Shown here in pieces: positions 16,585-25,963 of a stretch of DNA of 42,077 nucleotides. The position numbers and the translations under genes were made by a program. Source of the DNA: Chitinophaga pinensis (lineage in GTDB: Bacteria; Bacteroidota; Bacteroidia; Chitinophagales; Chitinophagaceae); NCBI GenBank assembly GCA_945878115.1, contig CAMDVD010000032.1, forward strand, positions 1 through 42,077, given 5' to 3'. Numbering within the stretch: the first letter of the stretch is position 1; every line of letters begins with the position of its first letter. The notes under the pieces are model-generated. The model made no database searches. It saw only the letters and a list, made by a program, of their open reading frames with translations, and was not told where the DNA came from.

Positions 16585-17955
16585 ATGCAAGCTTGGCAAG
16601 ATTACCAAAATGAACACAAAGAAAGATTCTTAAACGAACTTAAAGACTTATTGCGCATTCCTTCCGTGAGTGCGAACTCCAATCATAATGGTGATACAGC
16701 CCGTTGTGCCGAAGCAGTGAAAGATGCCTTGTTAGCAGCAGGTTGTGATAGCGCTGAAATCTGTGAAACAGCTGGACATCCAATTGTGTTTGCACAAAAA
16801 ATAATTGACCCAAGTTTACCAACGGTACTTACTTATGGACACTATGATGTGCAACCACCAGACCCTTTAGAACTATGGACTAGCGGACCTTTTGAGCCTG
16901 TTGTAGTAGATGGAAAAATATATGCACGAGGCGCATGCGATGATAAAGGACAAATGTTTATGCATGTGAAAGCATTAGAAATAATGACCAAAACAAATAC
17001 ACAAGCCTGCAATTTAAAATTCATTATTGAAGGTGAAGAAGAAGTAGGCAGCACCAATCTTGGTAAGTTTTTAGAAGATTATAAAGATAGATTACAAGCT
17101 GATATTGTATTGGTAAGTGACACGTCGATGATTAGCATGGAGCATCCAAGTATTGAAACTGGCTTACGTGGGTTAGCCTATATGGAAGTAGAAGTAACGG
17201 GTCCAAATCGTGATTTACACAGTGGTGTATACGGCGGTGCTGTTGGAAATCCTATTACTACATTAAGTAAAATGATTGCCAGCTTGCACGACGAAAACAA
17301 CCACATTACGGTAGAAGGATTTTATGATGACGTAGATGATTTAACAGTAGCCGAAAGAACAGCATTAAATTCTGCGCCATTTGATATTGAAGAATACAAA
17401 ACTGAATTGGGTGTAAAAGCAGATTGGGGTGAAAAAGGATATACAGCCTTAGAACGTACTGGTGTACGACCAACCTTAGAGCTTAATGGAATTTGGGGTG
17501 GATATATTGGAGAAGGTGCAAAAACAGTTTTACCTTCTAAAGCCTTTGCGAAAATTTCAATGCGCTTGGTGCCTCATCAAAACTCACATCAAATTGCCGA
17601 ATTATTTACCAAACACTTTCACAAAATTGCACCCGATTATGTGACTGTAAAAGTAACTGAACACCATGGTGGCGAACCAGTTGTTACACCTACCAATTCG
17701 ATTGCATACAAAGCAGCAGAGAAAGCCATAGCAACTACTTTTGGGAAAGATCCAATTCCGACAAGAGGCGGTGGAAGCATTCCAATTATTGCTTTGTTTG
17801 AAAAAACATTGGGCTTAAAAACGGTCTTGATGGGCTTTGGTTTAGACAATGATAATATTCATTCTCCAAATGAAAAATTTGATGTGGCAAACTTCTACAA
17901 AGGCATAGAAACAATTCCTTATTTCCATCAATATTTTGCGGAGATGAGTAAGTAG
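16585..17955 (+). CDS. M20-family dipeptidase
   Basis: 456 residues. A zinc dipeptidase of the M20 family (CNDP-like/ArgE-DapE superfamily) expected in the cytoplasm. Metal-site motifs are present: GHYDVQP with His86, ARGACDDKGQ with Asp119, and the catalytic/ligand glutamates in EGEEEVGS (about 149-156). The lid or dimerisation domain carries GPNRDLHSGVYGG, with the conserved His, and the C-terminal part has a metal His in NDNIHSPNEKF. It hydrolyses dipeptides or similar amides, probably for peptide catabolism. No signal peptide. It is transcribed away from the acetyltransferase gene and appears monocistronic. Confidence 0.9.
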   Translation: MQAWQDYQNEHKERFLNELKDLLRIPSVSANSNHNGDTARCAEAVKDALLAAGCDSAEICETAGHPIVFAQKIIDPSLPTVLTYGHYDVQPPDPLELWTSGPFEPVVVDGKIYARGACDDKGQMFMHVKALEIMTKTNTQACNLKFIIEGEEEVGSTNLGKFLEDYKDRLQADIVLVSDTSMISMEHPSIETGLRGLAYMEVEVTGPNRDLHSGVYGGAVGNPITTLSKMIASLHDENNHITVEGFYDDVDDLTVAERTALNSAPFDIEEYKTELGVKADWGEKGYTALERTGVRPTLELNGIWGGYIGEGAKTVLPSKAFAKISMRLVPHQNSHQIAELFTKHFHKIAPDYVTVKVTEHHGGEPVVTPTNSIAYKAAEKAIATTFGKDPIPTRGGGSIPIIALFEKTLGLKTVLMGFGLDNDNIHSPNEKFDVANFYKGIETIPYFHQYFAEMSK

Positions 17956-18506
17956 ATTTTTATGATTAGAAATTGAAAAGAAACGCAATCGCTTTTTTTC
18001 AAGGATTAGTATTTTATTTTATTCAATTCACATAGTGTAAATAGTTAACAAGTGGGAATTCAAAAAAAAAAATGGAAGTAGCAAAGAAAGATTCTCTTCA
18101 CCTATACGAGGAAAATATGCGGTCTGGAAATACGATCCTTGATTTAAAAAACTAACACCGACATGATGATTTGCATGGATCAACTGGAAATGGTATTTGG
18201 GAATAAAAAAGGATTCATAAAACTAATTTTAAAATCAGAAGCAAACGCTACGAATGAAATGGAGCTTAAAAGATTTGAATAGGATAAACTAACTTAATTA
18301 ACTGGTTAATTGCCAATTATTTTTGATAGGCCAAATAAAATTATTTTAATAGAATAGATTTCAAGTCGAGCCGTGTACAATTCATGATTAAATAGATGAA
18401 AATCATTTTTATCAAAAAAAAGCTAATAAATAAGTTTGAAAAAAAACACGCTAAAAAATCTAACCCAACTTAAATAAAAGCATTCTAAATAATAATTCAA
18501 AGCACT
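17956..18506. other. 551-base gap with two tiny unrecognised frames
   Basis: Two short plus-strand frames lie here: 18072-18155 (27 residues, MEVAKKDSLHLYEENMRSGN...) and 18163-18282 (39 residues, MMICMDQLEMVFGNKKGFIK...). Their composition looks protein-like, with charged helical stretches, and they are close together, so they could be a small gene broken by frameshift or the worn remains of one. I recognise neither. The rest is A/T-rich, with no promoter box matching TAnnTTTG near the CotH gene start. Confidence 0.25.
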
Positions 18507-20600
18507 ATGATGAAGACCATACAAAGAGGCAATCTCAGAAATTTTTTGTTATTATTTTTGCTCGCATATCATCAACTCGCATCGGCACAAACATTTAGTG
18601 GTTTTGGCGGACCAATTCCGGACAATGGAAACAGCATTGATTATTCAATTCCTATTTCTGGTATACCAGCTAGCATTGACACTTTAAACTTTGGTATTGA
18701 AACTGTTTGCATCAATGCAACGCATACTTATGACGCCGACCTTGAATTTTATTTAATTGCACCAGATGGAAGTCAGGTTGGCTTATCCTTAGGCAATGGT
18801 GGTGGTGACGATAACTATACTGGAACTTGCTTTAATTATTTTGCTACCACATCTATAACGCAAGCATCAGCTCCATTTACAGGCACATTTAAACCTCAAG
18901 GGCAATTAGGAATTGTAAACAATGGGCAAAATCCAAACGGAACATGGAAGTTGCATATCATGGACACTTATCCATTTGCAGATACGGGAAATTTAATAGA
19001 TTGGAGTATTACTTTTGGCAATACACCTGCTCAAGCTTATGTAGTAAATCAGTCTAATATCCCTTTGGTCATATTAAAAACTAACGGGCAAACTATTTCT
19101 GGCACCACAAAAATTACAGCCCAGATGGGTATTATAGATAATGGAGCAGGAGCAATCAATCACGTTACCGATTCATTTAATGTATATAATGGTTTTATCG
19201 GTATTAATATTCGAGGTTCCAGCTCAAGTGGTTTTCCTCAAAAACAATATGCTCTTGAAACGCGCGATAGTTCTGGTAATAATTTAAATGTAAGTTTATT
19301 GGGCATGGATTCTGAAAACGACTGGATTTTATATGCCCCCTACACGGATAAAAGCTTAATGCGAAATCGCCTTACTTACGACCTAAGTAATGACATGAAC
19401 CGCTGGGCTATCAAAGGTAGGTTTTGTGAAGTTATTTTAAATGGCGAGTATCTAGGCATATACGAATTAACAGAAACGATTAAGAGAGGAAATAATCGTC
19501 TGGATATTTCAAAATTGACGACTATAGATACCACTGGAGATTCACTAACTGGTGGCTACATTGTAAAAATAGATCGTGTTTCTGGGCCTTCTTGGGTGTC
19601 TAATTATCTGCCCGACCAAACCAATATGTTTAATAATCAAATAATCTATCAATGTATTTACCCAAAGCCTGTAAATATATTACCTATACAATTGAATTAC
19701 ATTAAGCAGTACGTAGATAGTTTTGAATCTGCATTGGCTTCATCGTCATTCACTGATACATTAATTGGTTGGCGCAAATATGCGGATGAAAACTCTTTCA
19801 TAGATTATTTTTTATTCAATGAACTCACTAAAAATGTAGATGCTTATACCTTATCTACATTTTTCTTTAAAGATAAAAACAGCAAAGGTGGCAAGCTACA
19901 AATGGGACCAAATTGGGATTATAACCTTGCTTGGCACAATGCAGATTATTGCACCGGTGATTTAGCAACTGGTTGGATTTATCGAAAAAATGATTTCTGT
20001 CAAACCGATATTCCTTTTTGGTGGAAACGTTTTTTGTCAGATACGCAATATAAAAACCACATGAAATGCCGATGGAATGATTTACGATCAACGGTATTGG
20101 ACACTAATTATATTTTTAATAAAATTGATTCAATTGCTTCGTATTTAGACGAAGCAAAAGACCGGCATTTTTTACAATGGCCTATTTTAGGAACATACGT
20201 TTGGCCTAATCCATCACCACTTGCTAACACATATGCCGAAGAATTGGACCACATGAAACAGTGGATTATCGACAGACTAAATTGGATGGACAATAACGTT
20301 CCAGGTATTTGCACTCCATTAGGTAATGAAACATTAATTAGTAATAAAGAGTTTACTGTTTATCCTAATCCTGTAACTGAAATTTTAAATATAAATGCCT
20401 TTCCCTTGAAAGGAAATGATGCTACAGTGACTGTTTACGACGCCTCAGGTCAGGTGGTTTTAGTAAAAAATTTTAAAATAAATACATACCATTCTCAAAT
20501 ACTTACTTTAGATTTAAAAAGGATTCAAAAGGGATTTTATTTTGTAAAAATTAGCGTTGACGACCTAGAAATTGGCATAAAAAAAATTATCAAAATGTGA
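18507..20600 (+). CDS. CotH-family kinase protein with P-domain and T9SS sorting domain
   Basis: 697 residues in four parts. A signal peptide (about 1-28, ending ASAQ). A proprotein-convertase P-domain-like beta sandwich (about 30-170: FGIETVCINATHTYDADLEFYLIAPDGSQV and NGTWKLHIMDTYPFADTGNLIDWSITFG). A CotH kinase-like domain (about 180-560) with the motifs EVILNGEYLGIYELTETIKR and MGPNWDYNLAWHN, the latter holding the metal-binding Asp. A T9SS type A sorting domain (about 620-697: VYPNPVTEILNINA, then KGFYFVKISVDD). CotH enzymes are atypical protein kinases first known from spore coats; in Bacteroidota their target is unknown. Surface location is expected. Confidence 0.88.
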   Translation: MMKTIQRGNLRNFLLLFLLAYHQLASAQTFSGFGGPIPDNGNSIDYSIPISGIPASIDTLNFGIETVCINATHTYDADLEFYLIAPDGSQVGLSLGNGGGDDNYTGTCFNYFATTSITQASAPFTGTFKPQGQLGIVNNGQNPNGTWKLHIMDTYPFADTGNLIDWSITFGNTPAQAYVVNQSNIPLVILKTNGQTISGTTKITAQMGIIDNGAGAINHVTDSFNVYNGFIGINIRGSSSSGFPQKQYALETRDSSGNNLNVSLLGMDSENDWILYAPYTDKSLMRNRLTYDLSNDMNRWAIKGRFCEVILNGEYLGIYELTETIKRGNNRLDISKLTTIDTTGDSLTGGYIVKIDRVSGPSWVSNYLPDQTNMFNNQIIYQCIYPKPVNILPIQLNYIKQYVDSFESALASSSFTDTLIGWRKYADENSFIDYFLFNELTKNVDAYTLSTFFFKDKNSKGGKLQMGPNWDYNLAWHNADYCTGDLATGWIYRKNDFCQTDIPFWWKRFLSDTQYKNHMKCRWNDLRSTVLDTNYIFNKIDSIASYLDEAKDRHFLQWPILGTYVWPNPSPLANTYAEELDHMKQWIIDRLNWMDNNVPGICTPLGNETLISNKEFTVYPNPVTEILNINAFPLKGNDATVTVYDASGQVVLVKNFKINTYHSQILTLDLKRIQKGFYFVKISVDDLEIGIKKIIKM

Positions 20601-20642
20601 TCCCCAAAATAGAACACTTTGAATGTAAACAACCATCACCCC

Positions 20643-21116
20643 ATGAGCAAACAACATCATTACCAAGCAAAAATTATTTGGACTGGAAATACTGGAATTG
20701 GTACTAAAAGTTATACCGAATATGAAAGAAGTTATTCTGTTTTGATTGATCATAAAATAGAATTGCAATGCTCTTCCGACACACCATTTAGAGGCGATGC
20801 TACCAAACATAATCCAGAAGATTTTTTATTGGCATCTTTATCTTCTTGTCACATGCTTTGGTACTTGCACCTTTGCGCTGATGCTGGAATTATTGTAGTA
20901 GATTATACAGACAATGCTACTGGCATATTATCTCAAAATGACAATGGTATTGGATGTTTTACAGAAGTCATATTACATCCTATTGTTACTATCACAGAGG
21001 ACAGTATGAAAGCAAAAGCAATTGAATTGCATCAACAAGCAAATAAGATGTGTTTTATGGCCAACTCCGTGAACTTTAAGGTGAAGCATGAACCAATTTG
21101 CAAGATTAAAGAATAA
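20643..21116 (+). CDS. OsmC-like peroxiredoxin-type protein
   Basis: 157 residues from the ATG at 20643. The OsmC/Ohr family reduces organic peroxides through two cysteines. Both candidates are present in the family positions: Cys in ASLSSCHMLWYL and Cys in ANKMCFMANS. The RGDATKHNPEDFLLASLS segment is the family signature. An upstream ATG at 20619 would add MNVNNHHP, which is not expected in the fold. The gene begins 42 bases after the CotH gene and is probably read with it or from an undetected promoter. Confidence 0.85.
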   Translation: MSKQHHYQAKIIWTGNTGIGTKSYTEYERSYSVLIDHKIELQCSSDTPFRGDATKHNPEDFLLASLSSCHMLWYLHLCADAGIIVVDYTDNATGILSQNDNGIGCFTEVILHPIVTITEDSMKAKAIELHQQANKMCFMANSVNFKVKHEPICKIKE

Positions 21117-21162
21117 GGAAATTCTTCTTCTATCCCGTCCATAAATTTACAGGTTTTCATAG

Positions 21163-21170
21163 TACATTTG
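21163..21170 (+). promoter_or_regulatory. -7 promoter box of pruA
   Basis: TACATTTG, followed by CGC, is an exact TAnnTTTG match ending 19 bases before the pruA ATG. The same string precedes atpG on the other strand. Confidence 0.55.
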
Positions 21171-21189
21171 CGCACAAAAATTTTACATC

Positions 21190-22821
21190 ATGAGCAATGG
21201 ACATTTCAATTTTCCACAACCAACAAATGAACCTGTGTTGCAATTTGCACCAAAGTCTGCTGAAAAAATAGCATTGAAAAAAGCTTTGGCTGCCGCAAAA
21301 AAAACGAAGCAAGATATACCCATGTATATCGGAAATAAAGAAGTTAGAACTGGAAAGAAATCTGAAATTCGTCCACCGCATGAAACCAAACATATACTTG
21401 GGCATTTCCATCAAGGCGATGCAAGCCATGTAAAAGAGGCTATAGACGCAGCTTTGGCAGCACAAAATCAATGGTCCAATATGCCTTGGGTTCAACGTGC
21501 TTCTATATTTTTAAAAGCTGCCGATTTATTAGCAACTAAATATCGATATGACATGTTAGCGGCTACTATGTTAGGACAAAGCAAAAATGCATTTCAAGCT
21601 GAGATAGATTCTACTTGTGAGTTGATTGATTTTTTACGATTCAATGTTCACTTTTTAAATGATATTTATAGCCAACAACCAATCTCGGGTGCAGGCATGT
21701 ATAACCGCGTTGAGTATCGTCCACTCGAAGGATTTGTATTGGCAGTTACGCCATTTAATTTCACAGCTATCGGTGGCAACTTGCCTACATCTGCTGCGAT
21801 GTGTGGCAATGTGGTAGTTTGGAAAGCTGCGAATACCCAAATTTATTCTGCAAACCTCTTCATGAAAATATTGAAGGAAGCAGGATTACCTGATGGCGTC
21901 ATTAATTTAGTGTACGTAAGTGGCCCGGTTATTGGCGACATTTGTTTTAGTCATCGCGATTTTGCAGGTGTACATTTCACAGGTAGCACAGGCGTATTTC
22001 AAGGCATGTGGAAGACGATAGGGGAAAATATTTCGAAGTACAGAACTTATCCTCGTATAGTTGGCGAAACAGGTGGTAAAGATTTTGTACTCGTACATCC
22101 AAGTGCGCATGTGGACGCAGTTGTGACCGCATTAGCAAGAGGTGCTTTTGAATATCAAGGACAAAAATGTAGTGCTGCTTCTAGAGCTTATTTACCAGAT
22201 AATTTATCGAAAGAAATTATTAAAAAATTAGTAGCTGATGTAAAGTCAATGAAGATGGGTACTACTGAAGACTTTACCAATTTTGTGAATGCAGTAATTG
22301 ATGAAAAATCATTTAATAGCATTAAACAGTATATTGACATCGCGAAAAAAGACAAGTCGTGTAAAATATTAGTTGGCGGAAAATGTGATAGCAAAAATGG
22401 ATGGTTTATTGAACCAACGGTTATTGAAACAAGCAATCCAAAATACAAAACGATGTGTGAAGAAATTTTCGGACCAGTACTCACAATATATGTCTACAAA
22501 GAAAATGAATTTGATCAAACTTGTGCCTTAGTGGATGCCACCTCAGACTATGCATTGACAGGTGCTGTATTTAGCCAAGATCGATATGCATTAGAAAAAG
22601 CGATGAAGACATTGACCCATAGCGCAGGTAATTTTTATATCAACGACAAACCAAGTGGTGCCGTTGTAGGACAACAACCTTTTGGTGGAGCAAGAGCTAG
22701 CGGAACCAATGATAAAGCAGGTTCTATGTTGAACCTATATCGTTGGTTAAGCGCTCGTACTATCAAAGAAACTTTCAACCCTCCAGTTGATTATCGCTAT
22801 GCATTTTTAGGCGAAAAATAA
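21190..22821 (+). CDS. pruA: L-glutamate gamma-semialdehyde dehydrogenase
   Basis: 543 residues, the length of the stand-alone bacterial/mitochondrial-type enzyme. It oxidises glutamate semialdehyde (from pyrroline-5-carboxylate) to glutamate with NAD+, the second step of proline breakdown. The catalytic Cys is 327 in EYQGQKCSAASR and the general-base Glu is 293 in VGETGGKDFVLV; the C-terminal NDKPSGAVVGQQPFGGARASGTNDKAG is specific to this aldehyde dehydrogenase family. No proline dehydrogenase gene is adjacent. It has its own promoter box and a strong terminator. Confidence 0.95.
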   Translation: MSNGHFNFPQPTNEPVLQFAPKSAEKIALKKALAAAKKTKQDIPMYIGNKEVRTGKKSEIRPPHETKHILGHFHQGDASHVKEAIDAALAAQNQWSNMPWVQRASIFLKAADLLATKYRYDMLAATMLGQSKNAFQAEIDSTCELIDFLRFNVHFLNDIYSQQPISGAGMYNRVEYRPLEGFVLAVTPFNFTAIGGNLPTSAAMCGNVVVWKAANTQIYSANLFMKILKEAGLPDGVINLVYVSGPVIGDICFSHRDFAGVHFTGSTGVFQGMWKTIGENISKYRTYPRIVGETGGKDFVLVHPSAHVDAVVTALARGAFEYQGQKCSAASRAYLPDNLSKEIIKKLVADVKSMKMGTTEDFTNFVNAVIDEKSFNSIKQYIDIAKKDKSCKILVGGKCDSKNGWFIEPTVIETSNPKYKTMCEEIFGPVLTIYVYKENEFDQTCALVDATSDYALTGAVFSQDRYALEKAMKTLTHSAGNFYINDKPSGAVVGQQPFGGARASGTNDKAGSMLNLYRWLSARTIKETFNPPVDYRYAFLGEK

Positions 22822-22838
22822 TTTTAATATATCCAATA

Positions 22839-22877
22839 AAAATACCCTCAAGAATATAGAAATCTTGAGGGTATTTT
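22839..22877. terminator. Bidirectional terminator between pruA and pdhC
   Basis: AAAATACCCTCAAGA (22839-22853) and TCTTGAGGGTATTTT (22863-22877) form a perfect 15-bp stem with a nine-base loop, with A and T tracts on both sides. It lies between two converging genes and can serve both. Confidence 0.9.
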
Positions 22878-22892
22878 TTATAGAAAAAAAAT

Positions 22893-24623
22893 CTAAATCA
22901 ACATAGAAATTGGATTCTCTAAAAATCCTTTAAGTGTCTTTAAAAAATTAGCGCCTACTGCCCCATCCACCACACGATGATCACAACTAAGTGTCAACTT
23001 CATGATATTTTTTATAGTGATATTTCCTTCTACTACAACAGGTGTAGCTGCTATTTTTCCAACGGCTAATATGCAAGCATCTGGCGGATTAATGATGGCT
23101 GTAAATTCATCAATATCCATCATGCCTAAATTAGAAATGGTAAATGTATTGCCCGTAAATTCAGAAGGTTGTATTTTCTTGTTTCTTGCTTTGTCGTATA
23201 AATCATTTGCATCTGTCGCAATTTGAGCGAGCGATTTTTGATTTGCAAATTTTATGACTGGAACAATCAATCCTTCCGGTAATGCGATGGCAGTTCCAAT
23301 ATGTATATGATGATGTTGACGAACAAATTCTGTCATCCAACTACTATTCACTTCTGGGTGTTTAGACAGTGATAAAGCAACCGCTTTTATCATCATATCA
23401 TTAATAGAAATTTTTACTGGACTTACTTTATTGATTTGTGTACGAGCATCCATCAACTTGTCCATTTCAACACTGGTCTTCAAATAAAAGTGTGGCGCTG
23501 TAAACATACTTTCACTCAATCGTTGCGCAATAATTTTACGCATTTGTGTCAGTGGCGTATCGCTATATCCTTCTTTACCTGCTTCAAAAATTGGTATGTT
23601 TTGTTGGATAGGCGCACTAGCGCTTGGAGTAGGCGCAGCTACTGGAGCAGGCGCTACAACTGGCGTTGGTGCAACCACTGGAGCAGTCGCAGCGGCTGGA
23701 GCTGCTTGTGTAGCAATAACCGCTGGTGCTTGTTGTATATTATCCAAATCTCTCTTGATGATACGACCATTGTCACCACTTCCCATCACATTGCCCAAGG
23801 CTATTCCTTTCTCTTTCGCAATTTGTTTGGCTAAAGGCGAGGCTTTGATGCGACCATCTTCATCAGTATGCACTGGTATTGGCAATGAAGATGTAGGTAA
23901 AGGGGTTACATTTTCAGTTGGTGTTGCTGCTGGTGCAGTTGTACTTGCGTTTTCATTTGAACCAGCTTTCAGAACACCTAAATACGGCGTAATATCTGTA
24001 CCAGCTTTGCCTATGACCGCTATCACTTCATTTATTTTTGCAGCTTCCCCTTCCTTAATACCTTGGTACAATAAAGTTCCTTCTGCATAGCCTATCACTT
24101 CCATGGTGGCTTTATCCGTTTCCACATCCGCCAAAGAATCATCTGCTTTTACAAGATCCCCAACTTGTTTATTCCAAACTACAATTTTTCCTTCCTTCAT
24201 CGTATCGCTCAACAATGGCATTCGAATGACGGTAAGGTCTTTTCGTATAGTTACCTGTGTTGCTTGCGCAGCAGGACTTTCAACAGGAGCTGCTTGTATT
24301 GGAGCAGGTTCTGCTACAGGTGTAGTTTTTACTTCTGCTATAGTTTCTGTGTTTGCTGACGGAATAAGTGCGGAAATATCTTCTCCTGGCTTCCCGATAA
24401 TAGCAATGATATCATTCACTTTGGCAGCTTTTCCTACCTCTACCCCAATATATAATAATGTTCCATCTACATAAGGAACAACTTCCATGGTTGCCTTATC
24501 TGTCTCTACATCCGCAATAGCATCATCCGCTTTTACCAAATCTCCAACACGTTTATTCCACGCTGCTATTTTACCCTCTGTCATCGTATCACTCAGTAGA
24601 GGCATTCTTATTACATCCGCCAT
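22893..24623 (-). CDS. pdhC: Pyruvate dehydrogenase E2, dihydrolipoamide acetyltransferase
   Basis: 576 residues from the ATG at 24623. Two lipoyl domains come first, each with the lipoylated Lys in VETDKATMEV (about 40 and 175), then an E3/E1-binding domain (RIKASPLAKQIAKEKGIAL, NGRIIKRDL) flanked by Ala/Pro/Val-rich linkers, then the catalytic acyltransferase domain with the HRVVDGA active-site motif near the C-terminus. It transfers acetyl from lipoamide to CoA in the pyruvate dehydrogenase core. A longer frame would start at a TTG at 24644, but that TTG is part of the TACTTTTG promoter box, so the ATG is preferred. E1 genes are not in the window. Confidence 0.93.
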   Translation of the reverse strand: MADVIRMPLLSDTMTEGKIAAWNKRVGDLVKADDAIADVETDKATMEVVPYVDGTLLYIGVEVGKAAKVNDIIAIIGKPGEDISALIPSANTETIAEVKTTPVAEPAPIQAAPVESPAAQATQVTIRKDLTVIRMPLLSDTMKEGKIVVWNKQVGDLVKADDSLADVETDKATMEVIGYAEGTLLYQGIKEGEAAKINEVIAVIGKAGTDITPYLGVLKAGSNENASTTAPAATPTENVTPLPTSSLPIPVHTDEDGRIKASPLAKQIAKEKGIALGNVMGSGDNGRIIKRDLDNIQQAPAVIATQAAPAAATAPVVAPTPVVAPAPVAAPTPSASAPIQQNIPIFEAGKEGYSDTPLTQMRKIIAQRLSESMFTAPHFYLKTSVEMDKLMDARTQINKVSPVKISINDMMIKAVALSLSKHPEVNSSWMTEFVRQHHHIHIGTAIALPEGLIVPVIKFANQKSLAQIATDANDLYDKARNKKIQPSEFTGNTFTISNLGMMDIDEFTAIINPPDACILAVGKIAATPVVVEGNITIKNIMKLTLSCDHRVVDGAVGANFLKTLKGFLENPISMLI

Positions 24624-24641
24624 GGTCGCTTTTATTTTTTT

Positions 24642-24649
24642 CAAAAGTA
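24642..24649 (-). promoter_or_regulatory. -7 promoter box of pdhC
   Basis: The minus strand reads TACTTTTG, an exact TAnnTTTG match ending 18 bases before the ATG at 24623. Its last three bases are the TTG that would otherwise be taken as an upstream start. Confidence 0.5.
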
Positions 24650-24890
24650 ATAAACTTTGTTTAATAAAAAAGTAGTGCAGGATGAATGATGTAAAATGCT
24701 AAATTATTTTTCAATTAAGCCTTTTAAAATGGGAGCTATTTTTCAAATTCCAAAATCAATTTCCCCTAAAAAAATATAAATTTTAAGGAAAGATGAGGTG
24801 ATTTTTTGTTTTTATGCATATATTGGGGAATATTTGTAAATCCATTTGAAATAGATTTCCTAAATCCCATAAGAAGATAAACAGTAGATA

Positions 24891-25838
24891 ATGAAATTAA
24901 AAGCACCCGTAGATGTAAAATGGATAGCCAATTTTGTACAAGCAAAGCTTATTGGCGATGACACACTTCAGGCTGATGGTATCAACGAAGTACATAAAAT
25001 AACACCTGGTGATATTTCATTTGTAGATATTGAAAAATACTATGCAAGAACTTTAAGTAGCGAAGCAACTGTAATATTAATTAACAAAGAAGTGGAATGC
25101 CCTACTGGTAAAGTGCTGTTGGTATTGGATAATCCGGCAGCTGCTTATTCTAAATTGGTAACGCATTTTTGCCCATTTGAACCTGCTACTAAAATGATTA
25201 GTGATACTGCTGTCATTGGTGAAGGAACTATTATTCAACCCAATGTCTTTATTGGCAACAATTGCAGCATAGGAAAAAATTGCATTATCCATCCAGGCGT
25301 TGTCATTTATGATAGAAGTTATATTGGCAACAATGTAATCATTCATGCGAATTCTGTAATTGGTGGCGATGCATTTTATTTTAATAAAAGAGAAAATGAA
25401 TCTTTACGTTACCTCAAATTGGAAAGCTGCGGACGTACTTTTATTCATGATAATGTAGAAATCGGTGCTAACTGCGCGATTGATAAAGGCGTAAGCGGCG
25501 ATACCATTATTGGTGCCGGAACTAAATTTGATAATTATATCCATATCGGTCATGGAACCATCATTGGTAAAAATTGTTTGTTCGCCGCACAAGTAGGCGT
25601 AGCAGGCAAAGTAACCATTGGCGATAATGTTTTACTGTATGGACAAGTTGGTGTTTCTAAAGATTTAGTCATAGAAGGCAATACCGTGGTATTGGCAAAA
25701 AGTGGCGTAGGCAAATCATTACCAGGCGGAAAAGTTTGGTTTGGTATCCCTGTTCAAGATGCGAAAGACAAAATGGAAGAATTGGTTTGGGTGAAACGTA
25801 TTCCAGAATTATGGGACAAAATGAAAAATGAAGATTAA
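24891..25838 (+). CDS. LpxD-like UDP-3-O-acylglucosamine N-acyltransferase
   Basis: 315 residues. An N-terminal uridine-binding-like domain (about 1-100) precedes a left-handed parallel beta-helix of hexapeptide repeats (about 105-265: AVIGEGTIIQPNVFIGNNCSIGKNCIIHPGVVI and onward) and a C-terminal helical tail. LpxD adds the second acyl chain in lipid A synthesis, using acyl-ACP. The catalytic His is in the expected NYIHIGHGTIIG segment, and the exit GKVWFGIPVQDAKD matches the family's SGIP loop. No other lipid A gene is adjacent. Many Bacteroidota have a separate lpxD in an lpx cluster, so this may be a second, divergent copy with altered specificity. Confidence 0.75.
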   Translation: MKLKAPVDVKWIANFVQAKLIGDDTLQADGINEVHKITPGDISFVDIEKYYARTLSSEATVILINKEVECPTGKVLLVLDNPAAAYSKLVTHFCPFEPATKMISDTAVIGEGTIIQPNVFIGNNCSIGKNCIIHPGVVIYDRSYIGNNVIIHANSVIGGDAFYFNKRENESLRYLKLESCGRTFIHDNVEIGANCAIDKGVSGDTIIGAGTKFDNYIHIGHGTIIGKNCLFAAQVGVAGKVTIGDNVLLYGQVGVSKDLVIEGNTVVLAKSGVGKSLPGGKVWFGIPVQDAKDKMEELVWVKRIPELWDKMKNED

Positions 25839-25949
25839 TCCGTCGTTTTCTGCATTTTTAATTATTCAAAAAATAGATTTGATGAACTTGCCTTTTTCAA
25901 ATCCAATTTATTGTCTAGTAAATCATCCAGCTTTCTAATACAAATACCT

Positions 25950-25957
25950 TATTTTTG
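25950..25957 (+). promoter_or_regulatory. -7 promoter box of conserved exported protein
   Basis: TATTTTTG, an exact TAnnTTTG match, ends six bases before the ATG at 25964, implying an almost leaderless message. Confidence 0.4.
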
Positions 25958-25963
25958 TTTTCT

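Noticed and set aside
23436-24474. Several plus-strand frames opposite pdhC, the longest 164 residues
   Set aside because: They mirror the Ala/Pro/Val-rich linkers and lipoyl domains of pdhC on the other strand; composition is Gly/Ala/Thr-rich with no domain match.
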